Shown here: positions 1-5,536 of the stretch, one piece after another | Position numbering within the stretch: position 1 is the first letter of the stretch | Layout of the letters: each line of letters begins with the position of its first letter | Assembly (NCBI GenBank): GCA_021323835.1 | Contig: JAJPKI010000065.1 | Span: forward strand, 1 to 10,143 | From: Verrucomicrobiota bacterium | GTDB taxonomy: Bacteria > Verrucomicrobiota > Verrucomicrobiia > Limisphaerales > UBA11358 | Length of the DNA: 10,143 nt | Reading direction: 5' to 3' | The notes under the pieces: model-generated | Told to the model about the DNA's origin: nothing | The model's input: the letters and a program-made list of their open reading frames with translations, nothing else | Databases searched by the model: none | Made by a program: the position numbers and the translations under genes

Positions 1-459
1 AAAAATCGGAATGTTCAAATCGCGCGCGCGCCACAAAAAATTCGGCCAGATTTCCGCTTCCACTAAAATGATGGCGACGGGCTTGATGACGGCCAGCGCG
101 CGTTTCACCCATTTCTGCCGGTCAATCGGATAATAAATTTTGCTGATGTGTGTCGGCAGTCGCCGTTTCAATTCCGCCATGCCGGTTGTGGTCGTGGTGG
201 AGACGACGAATTTGATGTTGGGCAAACGCAATTCGAGCGCTTGAATCAATTGCGTGCATAAATTGACTTCGCCGACGCTGACGGCATGCATCCAAATCAC
301 CTGCCGGTTTGTCAGCGCCTGTTTGAGATTGGGTTCGTAATAGGCGAAGCGTTCGCGGAAGCCCGGGCGCCAGTTGCCGCGCCGCCACATCCGCCGGAAA
401 TAATACGGCGATGTCAGCACGAAAAATATCGTGAACAAAATGTTGTAAAGTATTCGCAC
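1..459 (-). CDS. waaA: 3-deoxy-D-manno-octulosonic acid (Kdo) transferase, N-terminal part (3' end outside window)
   Basis: Only the first 153 codons are present; the frame is open to the left edge. The protein begins VRILYNILFTIFFVLTSPYY, a membrane-anchor N-terminus typical of WaaA/KdtA. It continues with WMHAVSVGEV at residues 56-65; the Glu of SVGE (E64) corresponds to the catalytic base of the family. VEAEIWPN at 133-140 matches the family's E-x-E-hydrophobic-W-P-N motif. The enzyme transfers Kdo from CMP-Kdo to lipid A precursor at the inner membrane, an early step of LPS core synthesis. The start is GTG at 459: an in-frame TAA lies two codons upstream of it, and the family usually begins M-x-x-L-Y-N here, so no ATG is missing. 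No clear ribosome binding site is visible. A tRNA-His lies 88 bases upstream in the same orientation. Family assignment is firm; acceptor details cannot be judged from half a protein. Confidence 0.93.
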   Translation of the reverse strand, partial: MRILYNILFTIFFVLTSPYYFRRMWRRGNWRPGFRERFAYYEPNLKQALTNRQVIWMHAVSVGEVNLCTQLIQALELRLPNIKFVVSTTTTTGMAELKRRLPTHISKIYYPIDRQKWVKRALAVIKPVAIILVEAEIWPNFLWRARDLNIPIF

Positions 460-520
460 TCCGACTTACCCGAGGTTTCAATTGAGACGCCCGTCACGCA
501 GAAATGTTTCACAATCGCCG

Positions 521-546
521 AAAAATTTCAACGGAAGAAAATTGAA
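521..546 (-). terminator. weak hairpin plus T-run after tRNA-His
   Basis: Just past the tRNA 3' end on the minus strand, TTCAA (546-542) can pair with TTGAA (531-527) across a 10-base loop, followed directly by ATTTTT. The stem is only 5 bp and AT-rich, so this is a weak candidate for a rho-independent terminator. Transcription may continue into waaA. Confidence 0.25.
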
Positions 547-547
547 G

Positions 548-623
548 TGGGGTGGCCGACGGGATTCGAACCCGCAACAACAAGCTCCACAAGCTTGGAC
601 TCTACCATTGAACTCCCACCACC
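548..623 (-). tRNA. tRNA-His: tRNA-His (anticodon GTG)
   Basis: The minus strand folds as a complete cloverleaf. It has the extra G-1 (623), an acceptor strand GTGGTGG, D arm GTTC/GAGT around AATGGTA, anticodon stem CAAGC/GCTTG with loop TTGTGGA (anticodon GTG), a 5-base variable loop TTGTT, T arm GCGGG-TTCGAAT-CCCGT, 3' acceptor strand CGGCCAC, discriminator C73, and an encoded CCA (550-548). G-1 opposite C73 is the classic histidine identity pair, so anticodon and identity agree. Oddities: position 8, almost always U, is G, and acceptor pair 6-67 is G-G while 5-68 is U-G, so the acceptor stem is imperfect. A good promoter lies just upstream. The tRNA lies between the membrane hydroxylase gene and waaA, all on the same strand. 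Confidence 0.94.
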
Positions 624-636
624 AACCAGGTCGCAC

Positions 637-665
637 AGAATAATTTTTTAATTCCCGCGCGTCAA
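637..665 (-). promoter_or_regulatory. sigma-70-type promoter for tRNA-His
   Basis: On the minus strand, TTGACG (665-660) and TATTCT (642-637) are separated by exactly 17 bases. The -35 box matches the consensus at 5 of 6 positions and the -10 box at 4 of 6. Transcription would begin around 630, a few bases before the mature tRNA 5' end at 623, which fits a short trimmed leader. The -35 box sits just downstream of the hydroxylase stop codon (668), so the tRNA has its own promoter. Confidence 0.55.
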
Positions 666-667
666 GT

Positions 668-1267
668 TCACGACAACGCCGGTTTGGGCAGTCTCGGCTG
701 AACATCGGGAACCGCCACGCCGCGTGCTTGCGGAAATTTTATTTTTGAGCGCAGCATTAAAGTGCACAGGCAAAGGTCGGCAAATGGCAAAACGACATTA
801 AAATTTTTGTGCATGTAACGGTGATGCAGCAAATGATGGCCGTTGAGCCGGTAAAAAATCCACGACTTCTCCACGCGCCGCGCCTTTGGCAAATGCATGC
901 ACCAGTGCATGTATTCGTAAGCCGCGAAATAACAAATGAACGCAACCAACATACCAATTGCCATGTCCCAACGTCCCAACGGCAGCGTGGCCGCCAGCAC
1001 CGGAATCATTCCCGCGGCAATAATCGTCGGGCCGTTCCACCACGCCATCGGAATCTTTTTTATGTCCGGCTCATGAATGACGTGATAGGTGTGGTCGGAT
1101 TTAAAGATGTGATGATGCACTTTGGCATGCGCCTTGAACGCGTAAGGGAAATTAATAAACGGTTGGTGCATCAAATAACGATGCAATGCCCATTCGGAAA
1201 AGGACGCAAAAATGACGCCCGCACAAAAACCGATGGCTGGCCAGAATATGAGATGTTCTAACAACAT
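668..1267 (-). CDS. fatty acid hydroxylase / sterol desaturase family membrane protein
   Basis: A 199-residue integral membrane protein with the histidine boxes of the di-iron fatty acid hydroxylase superfamily: HRYLMH at 29-34, HAKVHHH at 47-53, further His at 59 and 62, MHWCMH at 120-125, and GHHLLHHRYMH at 143-153. Hydrophobic segments at about 6-24 and 80-118 fit the family's hairpin-in-membrane topology, with histidines on the cytoplasmic side holding two irons. Members hydroxylate or desaturate lipids, carotenoids or sterols using O2; the substrate cannot be read from the sequence. The length is in the range of the short bacterial members. ATG at 1267 is chosen because the hydrophobic N-terminus follows at once; no Shine-Dalgarno motif is evident. 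Location near waaA and divergent from scpA suggests, but does not prove, a role in envelope lipid modification. Confidence 0.85.
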   Translation of the reverse strand: MLLEHLIFWPAIGFCAGVIFASFSEWALHRYLMHQPFINFPYAFKAHAKVHHHIFKSDHTYHVIHEPDIKKIPMAWWNGPTIIAAGMIPVLAATLPLGRWDMAIGMLVAFICYFAAYEYMHWCMHLPKARRVEKSWIFYRLNGHHLLHHRYMHKNFNVVLPFADLCLCTLMLRSKIKFPQARGVAVPDVQPRLPKPALS

Positions 1268-1451
1268 GATGAATTAACAATTTACGGCCGCCTTCTTCAG
1301 AACGCTGCCAAAGTGTGAGACAAAAGGTAACACAATCAGTTCAAATTGATAGAAATAATTTCCTTCGCAAAAAAACTTCGCGACCTGCGCGTGAAACAAT
1401 TTCGTTCCTGCGTTGCAAATCCTTTCCGCGCGTTCTAAAATTTTTCCGTTC
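1268..1451. other. divergent intergenic region between the hydroxylase gene and scpA
   Basis: This 184-base stretch must hold promoters for both flanking genes. It is AT-rich in its middle and contains A-runs (around 1369-1375) and a repeated CTTCGC. Only the scpA-proximal promoter candidate, listed separately, stands out. No RNA gene, repeat array or conserved riboswitch shape was recognised. Confidence 0.6.
1413..1441 (+). promoter_or_regulatory. candidate promoter for the scpA operon
   Basis: TTGCAA (1413-1418) and TAAAAT (1436-1441) are separated by exactly 17 bases. The -10 box matches the sigma-70 consensus at 5 of 6 positions, the -35 at 4 of 6. Start of transcription would fall near 1447-1449, only a few bases before the ATG at 1452, so the mRNA would be nearly leaderless. 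That agrees with the absence of a ribosome binding site, but promoter calls by eye in AT-rich spacers are often wrong. Confidence 0.35.
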
Positions 1452-2264
1452 ATGGCCGAATACAAAGTCCAATTCGAGGTCTTCGAAGGCCCGCTCGATT
1501 TGCTGCTTTACCTCATCAAAAAAGAGGAAGTGGACATCTACGAAGTCAACCTCACCAAACTCGCCACGCAATTCATCGAATACATCGACACCATGCGGCT
1601 GCTCGACCTCGAGATCGCCGGCGAATTTCTCGTGATGGCCTCCACGCTCATGTATATCAAGAGCCGCGAACTCCTGCCCGTGGACCAGCAGGCCGTCGTC
1701 GAAGGCGAAGAAGAAGGCGAAGACCCTCGCTGGGAATTGATTCGGCAACTCGTCGAATATAAAAAATTCAAAGACGCCGCCGCGCAATTGCAAACACTCG
1801 AAGCGCGACAGGAAAATATCTTTCCGCGACTGCCGGGCAAATTGGAATTTGAATCCAACGTGCCGCTGCCCAAGCCCGACGTTTCCATTTTCGATTTGCT
1901 CAACGCCGTCAACACCGTGCTCAAACGCTTCGAGCAACGCGAAGGCGCGGCGCGGGAAATTTTCGAGGACAAATGGACGGTCAGCGAAAAGATTGAGTCC
2001 ATCCTGAAAATTCTTACCGAGCGCGGCAGCGTTAAATTTTCCGAACTGTTTGAATCCGCCGCCAGCCGCAGCGAAGTCGTCTGCACCTTTCTCGCGCTGT
2101 TGGAATTGATTCGCCTGAAACAACTCGCCTGCCTCCAGCCCGAGCCGTTCAGCGAAATTGAAATTTCCAAAGCGCAGGCCGCGACGACAATTGCTTCGCC
2201 GGTTGTTCCACCAACTGAACCTCTCGCACAAACAAATTCAGAAGATCAAAATGCAAACGGGTAA
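1452..2264 (+). CDS. scpA: segregation and condensation protein A
   Basis: A 270-residue kleisin subunit of the SMC-ScpA-ScpB condensin, which organises and segregates the chromosome in the cytoplasm. The N-terminal helical domain carries the hallmark FEGPLDLLLYLIKKEEVDIY at about residues 10-29, then YIDTMRLLDLEIAGEFLVMA and the TLMYIKSRELLP segment, which contacts the SMC neck in known structures. An acidic linker (EGEEEGED) follows. The C-terminal winged-helix region (about 175-235, IFEDKWTVSEKIESILKIL to ELIRLKQLACLQ) binds the SMC head. ATG at 1452 is preferred over an in-frame TTG at 1413, because the conserved region begins within ten residues and the TTG overlaps the promoter candidate. 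The last 35 or so residues are low-complexity, and their coding sequence contains the start of the next gene. First gene of an apparent four-gene operon with scpB two genes on. Confidence 0.95.
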   Translation: MAEYKVQFEVFEGPLDLLLYLIKKEEVDIYEVNLTKLATQFIEYIDTMRLLDLEIAGEFLVMASTLMYIKSRELLPVDQQAVVEGEEEGEDPRWELIRQLVEYKKFKDAAAQLQTLEARQENIFPRLPGKLEFESNVPLPKPDVSIFDLLNAVNTVLKRFEQREGAAREIFEDKWTVSEKIESILKILTERGSVKFSELFESAASRSEVVCTFLALLELIRLKQLACLQPEPFSEIEISKAQAATTIASPVVPPTEPLAQTNSEDQNANG

Positions 2265-3345
2265 CCAAAAAAGATTCCCGCGCTTTTTAGTTTTGATTGC
2301 GTTATTGATTTGCATTCCGCTTTCCGCTCGTGCCGACGCAGGAACGCCGCTGATGTGGGCAGGAATGCTTCACATGGTTTTCGGAAATGCAATCATCGGA
2401 ATTTTTGAAGGTTCGATTCTTGCTTGGGTTTTCAAATTGAGAAAAGGCCTTTGTATTCTTGTGATGATTTCCGCCAATTATTTTTCAGCATGGGTTGGTG
2501 GATTGTTTCTGAACCATGAAATTACGTCGGCGTTGCCATTCAATCTTTACAATGCGTGGCGGTGGATCTGGGTCATGGTTTTTGTCACGTTCTTAATCAC
2601 TTTAATTTTTGAATGGCCGTTTGTTTTTTTCTGCTTCCGCAAAGAACAAAACAGATTCAAGAAAAGCATTCAGGGAAATTTGCTCGTTAATTCTTTGAGC
2701 TACGTTTTGTTGTTCAGCTGGTATTGGATGGCCAGCGGAACAGCGCTTTACACGAGAATGAACGTCGTTCAGCCGTCCGAAATTTCTTTTCCAAAAGAAG
2801 GAATCGTCTATTTCATTTCAAAAACAAATGGTATTTGCAAATTTGATTTGAGTTCAAAGCAAACTGAAAAGGTTTTGCCATTTGGAGCGGAAAGAGACGA
2901 TCGTCTTTTTGTCAGCACTTCAACCTTCAACACAAACAATTGGGATATTCTCGACGTTTCCAAGAGAACACTGATTTGTTCAAATCTTCAAGTCACAGCA
3001 GTTCCATTTTGGCGTGATACAAATCATGTTGAAGGAACTTGGTTCAATTTTGGCGACGCTTCCAAACTGGGCACGGTAGATAAAAGTGATTGGAAATTTA
3101 GAACTGGATTTTGGCCGATTGAAGGACTTCGAGGAGAAAACCAAAAAACTGGAGAAACAATTTACTTTTCTTTGGAAACGCCATTTGTCGCGTGGATTGT
3201 TCGAAGCGCAACGCAACTTCCGGATGACCATGTCGTTTTTCAAATGGGTGATGACCAAATTTGTTTACTTGAACCTTCAACAAAGAAAATTGCTTTGATC
3301 GCCAGAGGACAAGGTCCTGTTGTCGTTCTGCCGAAAGAAAATTAA
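2251..3345 (+). CDS. hypothetical membrane protein, AT-rich gene between scpA and scpB
   Basis: A 364-residue protein I cannot assign to a known function. It starts at ATG 2251 inside the last codons of scpA (14-base overlap), with GAAG about 7 bases upstream. Residues 1-28 look like a signal peptide (basic QKRFPR, hydrophobic core, cleavage near SARADA). About four membrane segments follow, near 33-60, 65-87, 103-128 and 144-163. The region WAGMLHMVFGNAIIGIFEG may mark the family. Residues 170-364 lack membrane helices and are rich in short beta-like stretches with aromatics, for example GIVYFISKTNGICKFDL, possibly a propeller-like or sandwich domain on the periplasmic side. Base composition is strikingly lower in GC than in its neighbours: by hand count, 18 of 60 bases (2821-2880) are G or C, against 45 of 60 in scpB (3661-3720). 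This suggests later acquisition, although the tight packing implies co-transcription. scpB begins six bases after its stop. Confidence 0.8.
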   Translation: MQTGNQKRFPRFLVLIALLICIPLSARADAGTPLMWAGMLHMVFGNAIIGIFEGSILAWVFKLRKGLCILVMISANYFSAWVGGLFLNHEITSALPFNLYNAWRWIWVMVFVTFLITLIFEWPFVFFCFRKEQNRFKKSIQGNLLVNSLSYVLLFSWYWMASGTALYTRMNVVQPSEISFPKEGIVYFISKTNGICKFDLSSKQTEKVLPFGAERDDRLFVSTSTFNTNNWDILDVSKRTLICSNLQVTAVPFWRDTNHVEGTWFNFGDASKLGTVDKSDWKFRTGFWPIEGLRGENQKTGETIYFSLETPFVAWIVRSATQLPDDHVVFQMGDDQICLLEPSTKKIALIARGQGPVVVLPKEN

Positions 3346-3351
3346 TTTACT

Positions 3352-4041
3352 ATGGAACTTAAATTCATTCTCGAATCACTGCTGTTCTCCGCGCAAAAAC
3401 CTTTGAGCGTAAAAGAACTTCGCGAAGTCCTCGCCAACGCCGCCGAGGCCGAAGACGCCGACGCCGCGGCCAAACCATTTGCCAAAGTCAAAGAGAGCGA
3501 CCTGACCGCCGCGCTGGAACAATTGGCGCAAGAGCATGAAACCGCCGCGCGCAGTTACCGGCTCGCGTGCGTTGCAGGCGCATGGCAATTCGTCACGCAA
3601 CCGGAATTTGCGCCGTGGCTCAAGGCGCTCGTCGGCGTCAAATCGCGACCACCGCGGCTGTCCGCGCCCGCGCTGGAGACGCTCGCCATCATCGCGTATC
3701 GCCAGCCGCTCACGCGCGCCGAGATTGAGCAGATTCGCGGCGTGAACGTGGACGGCGTGATGCAGACGCTCACCGAACGCGGCCTCGTCGAATCCGTTGG
3801 CCGCGCCGAAGTCGTGGGCCGTCCGCAAACTTACGGCACCACGGCGTTATTTCTGGAATATTTCGGTCTGCGCGGTTTGGAAGATTTGCCCGCCGCGGAC
3901 GAACTGCGTCGCATCCCGATTGAAAAACCGCCCGCGCCCGTCACCGTTGACCCCGGCCTTGCCACCGCCGCGCCGGAGCAATTGAAGCTGGAAGAAAATA
4001 AATCCGTCGAAGGCGAAAATAAAAATGCGCCGCAAGTTTAA
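3352..4041 (+). CDS. scpB: segregation and condensation protein B
   Basis: A 229-residue ScpB, the paired winged-helix partner that binds ScpA in the SMC condensin complex. The N-terminal winged helix starts MELKFILESLLFSAQKPLSV. The second, best conserved domain contains LSAPALETLAIIAYRQPLTR (103-122), IEQIRGVNVDGVMQTLTERG (125-144), and VVGRPQTYGTTALFLEYFGL (154-173) followed by LEDLP. This is the classic ScpB signature. The proline- and glutamate-rich tail after about residue 190 is lineage-specific. The first winged helix holds an Ala/Asp/Glu-rich insertion at about 28-45. ATG 3352 lies six bases after the preceding stop, with no clear Shine-Dalgarno motif, so translation may be coupled. 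The gene is much richer in GC than the gene before it and resembles scpA in codon use. Confidence 0.95.
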   Translation: MELKFILESLLFSAQKPLSVKELREVLANAAEAEDADAAAKPFAKVKESDLTAALEQLAQEHETAARSYRLACVAGAWQFVTQPEFAPWLKALVGVKSRPPRLSAPALETLAIIAYRQPLTRAEIEQIRGVNVDGVMQTLTERGLVESVGRAEVVGRPQTYGTTALFLEYFGLRGLEDLPAADELRRIPIEKPPAPVTVDPGLATAAPEQLKLEENKSVEGENKNAPQV

Positions 4042-4060
4042 TTTGTTCACGCGAACAAAT
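4041..4060 (+). other. perfect 8-bp inverted repeat directly after scpB
   Basis: ATTTGTTC (4041-4048) and GAACAAAT (4053-4060) are perfect complements around a 4-base loop ACGC. The repeat starts on the last base of the scpB stop codon and ends 11 bases before the next ATG. There is no T-run, so it is not a standard terminator. It could be an mRNA hairpin that trims or tunes expression between scpB and the following gene, or a dimeric operator. Confidence 0.5.
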
Positions 4061-4071
4061 TGCAGCCGCAA

Positions 4072-4557
4072 ATGTCTGAATTGACCGACACGCTTTGTTT
4101 GCAATGCGGCTTGTGCTGCAACAGCGTTCTCTTCGCCGACGTGCGGCGCGAGCGCGGCGATGATTCAAAATTATTCCAGCAATTCGGTCCGCGAGTGGCG
4201 CAGCGCTGCCCTGCTTTCAACTCCGGCGATTGCACGTGCGCGATTTACGCGGAACGTCCGTCGCGCTGCCGGCAATTCGAGTGCAAACAATTGCTCGCGG
4301 TTCGCGCGGGAAAGAAATCTGCTGAAACCGCGCTGAAAAAAATTCGTGAAGCAAAAAAATTATCGGCCGAGGTTGAAAAATTTCTGGCGCAACTCGGTTT
4401 CAACGAAACGCAATTGCCGCTCAGCAAACGTTTCCAGAAATGCCAGCGCGCGGCGGAACGGGGAAAGATTTCTTTGGAGAATTTAGATTTGCTCGCAGAT
4501 TTGCAATTGGCCGTTCATCGCTTGAACCAATTGCTGGCGCAGGATTTTTACGCCTGA
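4072..4557 (+). CDS. YkgJ family cysteine cluster protein (putative zinc or iron chelating)
   Basis: A 161-residue soluble protein with the cysteine pattern of the YkgJ/CxxCxxCC family: C9-x2-C12-x2-C15-C16, then RCPAF (C46), CTCAIYAERPSRCRQFEC (C54, C56, C66, C71). The CxIYxxRPxxCRxFxC block is the recognisable core. The family is thought to bind zinc or an iron-sulfur cluster; no biochemical role is established, so none is assigned. The C-terminal half (about 78-160) is basic and helical, probably coiled, and unlike the core. ATG 4072 (MSELTDTLCLQCG) is preferred to an in-frame TTG at 4060, which lies inside the inverted repeat. It is the last gene of the scpA operon, 30 bases after scpB, and converges on the next gene with three bases between stops. 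Confidence 0.85.
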   Translation: MSELTDTLCLQCGLCCNSVLFADVRRERGDDSKLFQQFGPRVAQRCPAFNSGDCTCAIYAERPSRCRQFECKQLLAVRAGKKSAETALKKIREAKKLSAEVEKFLAQLGFNETQLPLSKRFQKCQRAAERGKISLENLDLLADLQLAVHRLNQLLAQDFYA

Positions 4558-4560
4558 AAA

Positions 4561-5355
4561 TCAACGCGCGGCGACGGTTGCAACTTTTAGCAAGTTCGTC
4601 GTCGTTTCGTGGAAATCCACGACGCGATTGACAACGACTTCACGGCCTTCGAGATGCCAGTTCACATTTTTTGTGAACCAATAGCCGTCGTCCGTGCGGG
4701 CGCGCTCGAAGCCGTATTTAAATTTCCAAACCGAGCCGGCGAGTCCAAGGGCGACATTCACTTGTTTGGTCAAATGTAAATCCGCCTTTGTGAGCGTGTA
4801 ATCCTGTCCATCCACCCAAATGCGGCCGGCGGCGTTGTTGATGAACCGGTCTTTGAGATTGTGCTCGGGTAAATCTTTTTTGGCCGGAACAAAATCAATT
4901 ATAAACGAATCACGGCCGTTCAACAATTCATGTCCGGCGAGAGTAAATTGAAAGCGGTTGACCAAATCCTGATTGAGCAAAAAGTCATTTTTTTTGAATG
5001 CCTGGCCATGCACGTTGGAATGAGTATCGCTGACGGCGGCATTTTCAGTCTTATTGGTGTCGGCGGTTGCGATGGCGATGACTTGCGGTTGCGACGCGGG
5101 ACGCGGTTGGTGCGCGCCGATTTTGTCGTCGCGTTTTTTCAGCACGCCGGAGCCGTTGCGATATTCGGTGATTTTTTCGCGCGAATAACTGTAAAGCTGG
5201 TCGAAAGCACGGTCGTTGTCGGATTCTGTTTTTGCACGGTCAACGACATGTTGAAGAATTGCATCAAGCTGCGACGATGGATTTTCCGCAGCATTTCCGT
5301 TCGAGAAAAATGCCGCTAACAAAATAATTGCCAACGCCTGTCGAAAAACCTTCAT
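4561..5355 (-). CDS. exported LolA-like (outer membrane lipoprotein-sorting-like) protein
   Basis: A 264-residue exported protein. Residues 1-23 form a signal peptide: basic MKVFR, hydrophobic ALAIILLAAFF, and a cleavage site near SNGNAA/EN. There is no lipobox cysteine, so it should be a soluble periplasmic protein. Residues 24-105 are polar and variable. From about 125 onward the pattern FTLAGHELLNGRDSFIIDF, AAGRIWVDGQDYTLTKADLH, then WKFKYGFERARTDDGYWFTK and VVDFHETTTN resembles the half-barrel strands of LolA/LolB-type or outer membrane lipoprotein-sorting-like proteins that carry lipids or lipoproteins. This is a fold-level resemblance, not a proven function. The gene is in line with purB, 181 bases downstream, and in the same strand cluster as a LolCD-like transporter. 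A hairpin lies in its leader. ATG 5355 sets the signal peptide correctly. Confidence 0.7.
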   Translation of the reverse strand: MKVFRQALAIILLAAFFSNGNAAENPSSQLDAILQHVVDRAKTESDNDRAFDQLYSYSREKITEYRNGSGVLKKRDDKIGAHQPRPASQPQVIAIATADTNKTENAAVSDTHSNVHGQAFKKNDFLLNQDLVNRFQFTLAGHELLNGRDSFIIDFVPAKKDLPEHNLKDRFINNAAGRIWVDGQDYTLTKADLHLTKQVNVALGLAGSVWKFKYGFERARTDDGYWFTKNVNWHLEGREVVVNRVVDFHETTTNLLKVATVAAR

Positions 5356-5536
5356 GCCTGTGCGTGTTTAGACGAAACTCAATCCAAAGAGTTTCAATAA
5401 TTTTGAATTTAACACATTTAAACCACCTGTCATCGGAATAAACTATCGCGCCATCTGTAAAAATACAGGTCGAATTCCGCTGAAATGGATGTCCGAAAAT
5501 GTCCGACAAATGATGTCAAATCGACTCGACGACCAG
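5356..5536. other. intergenic region between purB and the LolA-like gene
   Basis: This 181-base spacer likely holds the promoter and leader of the LolA-like gene and the 3' end of the purB transcript. Visible items are a 7-bp hairpin (5374-5395, separate entry), an AT-rich stretch (5396-5425), a 5-bp inverted repeat CTGTA-AAAA-TACAG (5455-5468), and two ATGTCCGA copies ten bases apart (5489-5496 and 5499-5506). No purB terminator with a T-run was found on the minus strand. Confidence 0.55.
5374..5395 (-). promoter_or_regulatory. leader hairpin upstream of the LolA-like gene
   Basis: GAAACTC and GAGTTTC form a perfect 7-bp inverted repeat around an 8-base loop. It ends 18 bases upstream of the ATG at 5355 on the minus strand. 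It could be an mRNA 5' structure or a repressor site; no further evidence separates these. Confidence 0.35.

Noticed and set aside
122..481. A 119-codon minus-strand frame starting upstream of waaA
   Set aside because: It is the wrong frame of the waaA region; the GTG-started frame carries the Kdo transferase motifs.
1341..2231. A 296-codon open frame on the minus strand opposite scpA
   Set aside because: It is antisense to a clearly conserved scpA, is low-complexity (rich in Phe, Glu, Gly, Arg) and matches no family. It arises from the codon bias of scpA.
5455..5468. CTGTAAAAATACAG resembles an SOS (LexA) box
   Set aside because: The E. coli-type box needs CTG-N10-CAG; here the gap is eight, and neither neighbouring gene is a DNA-damage gene.
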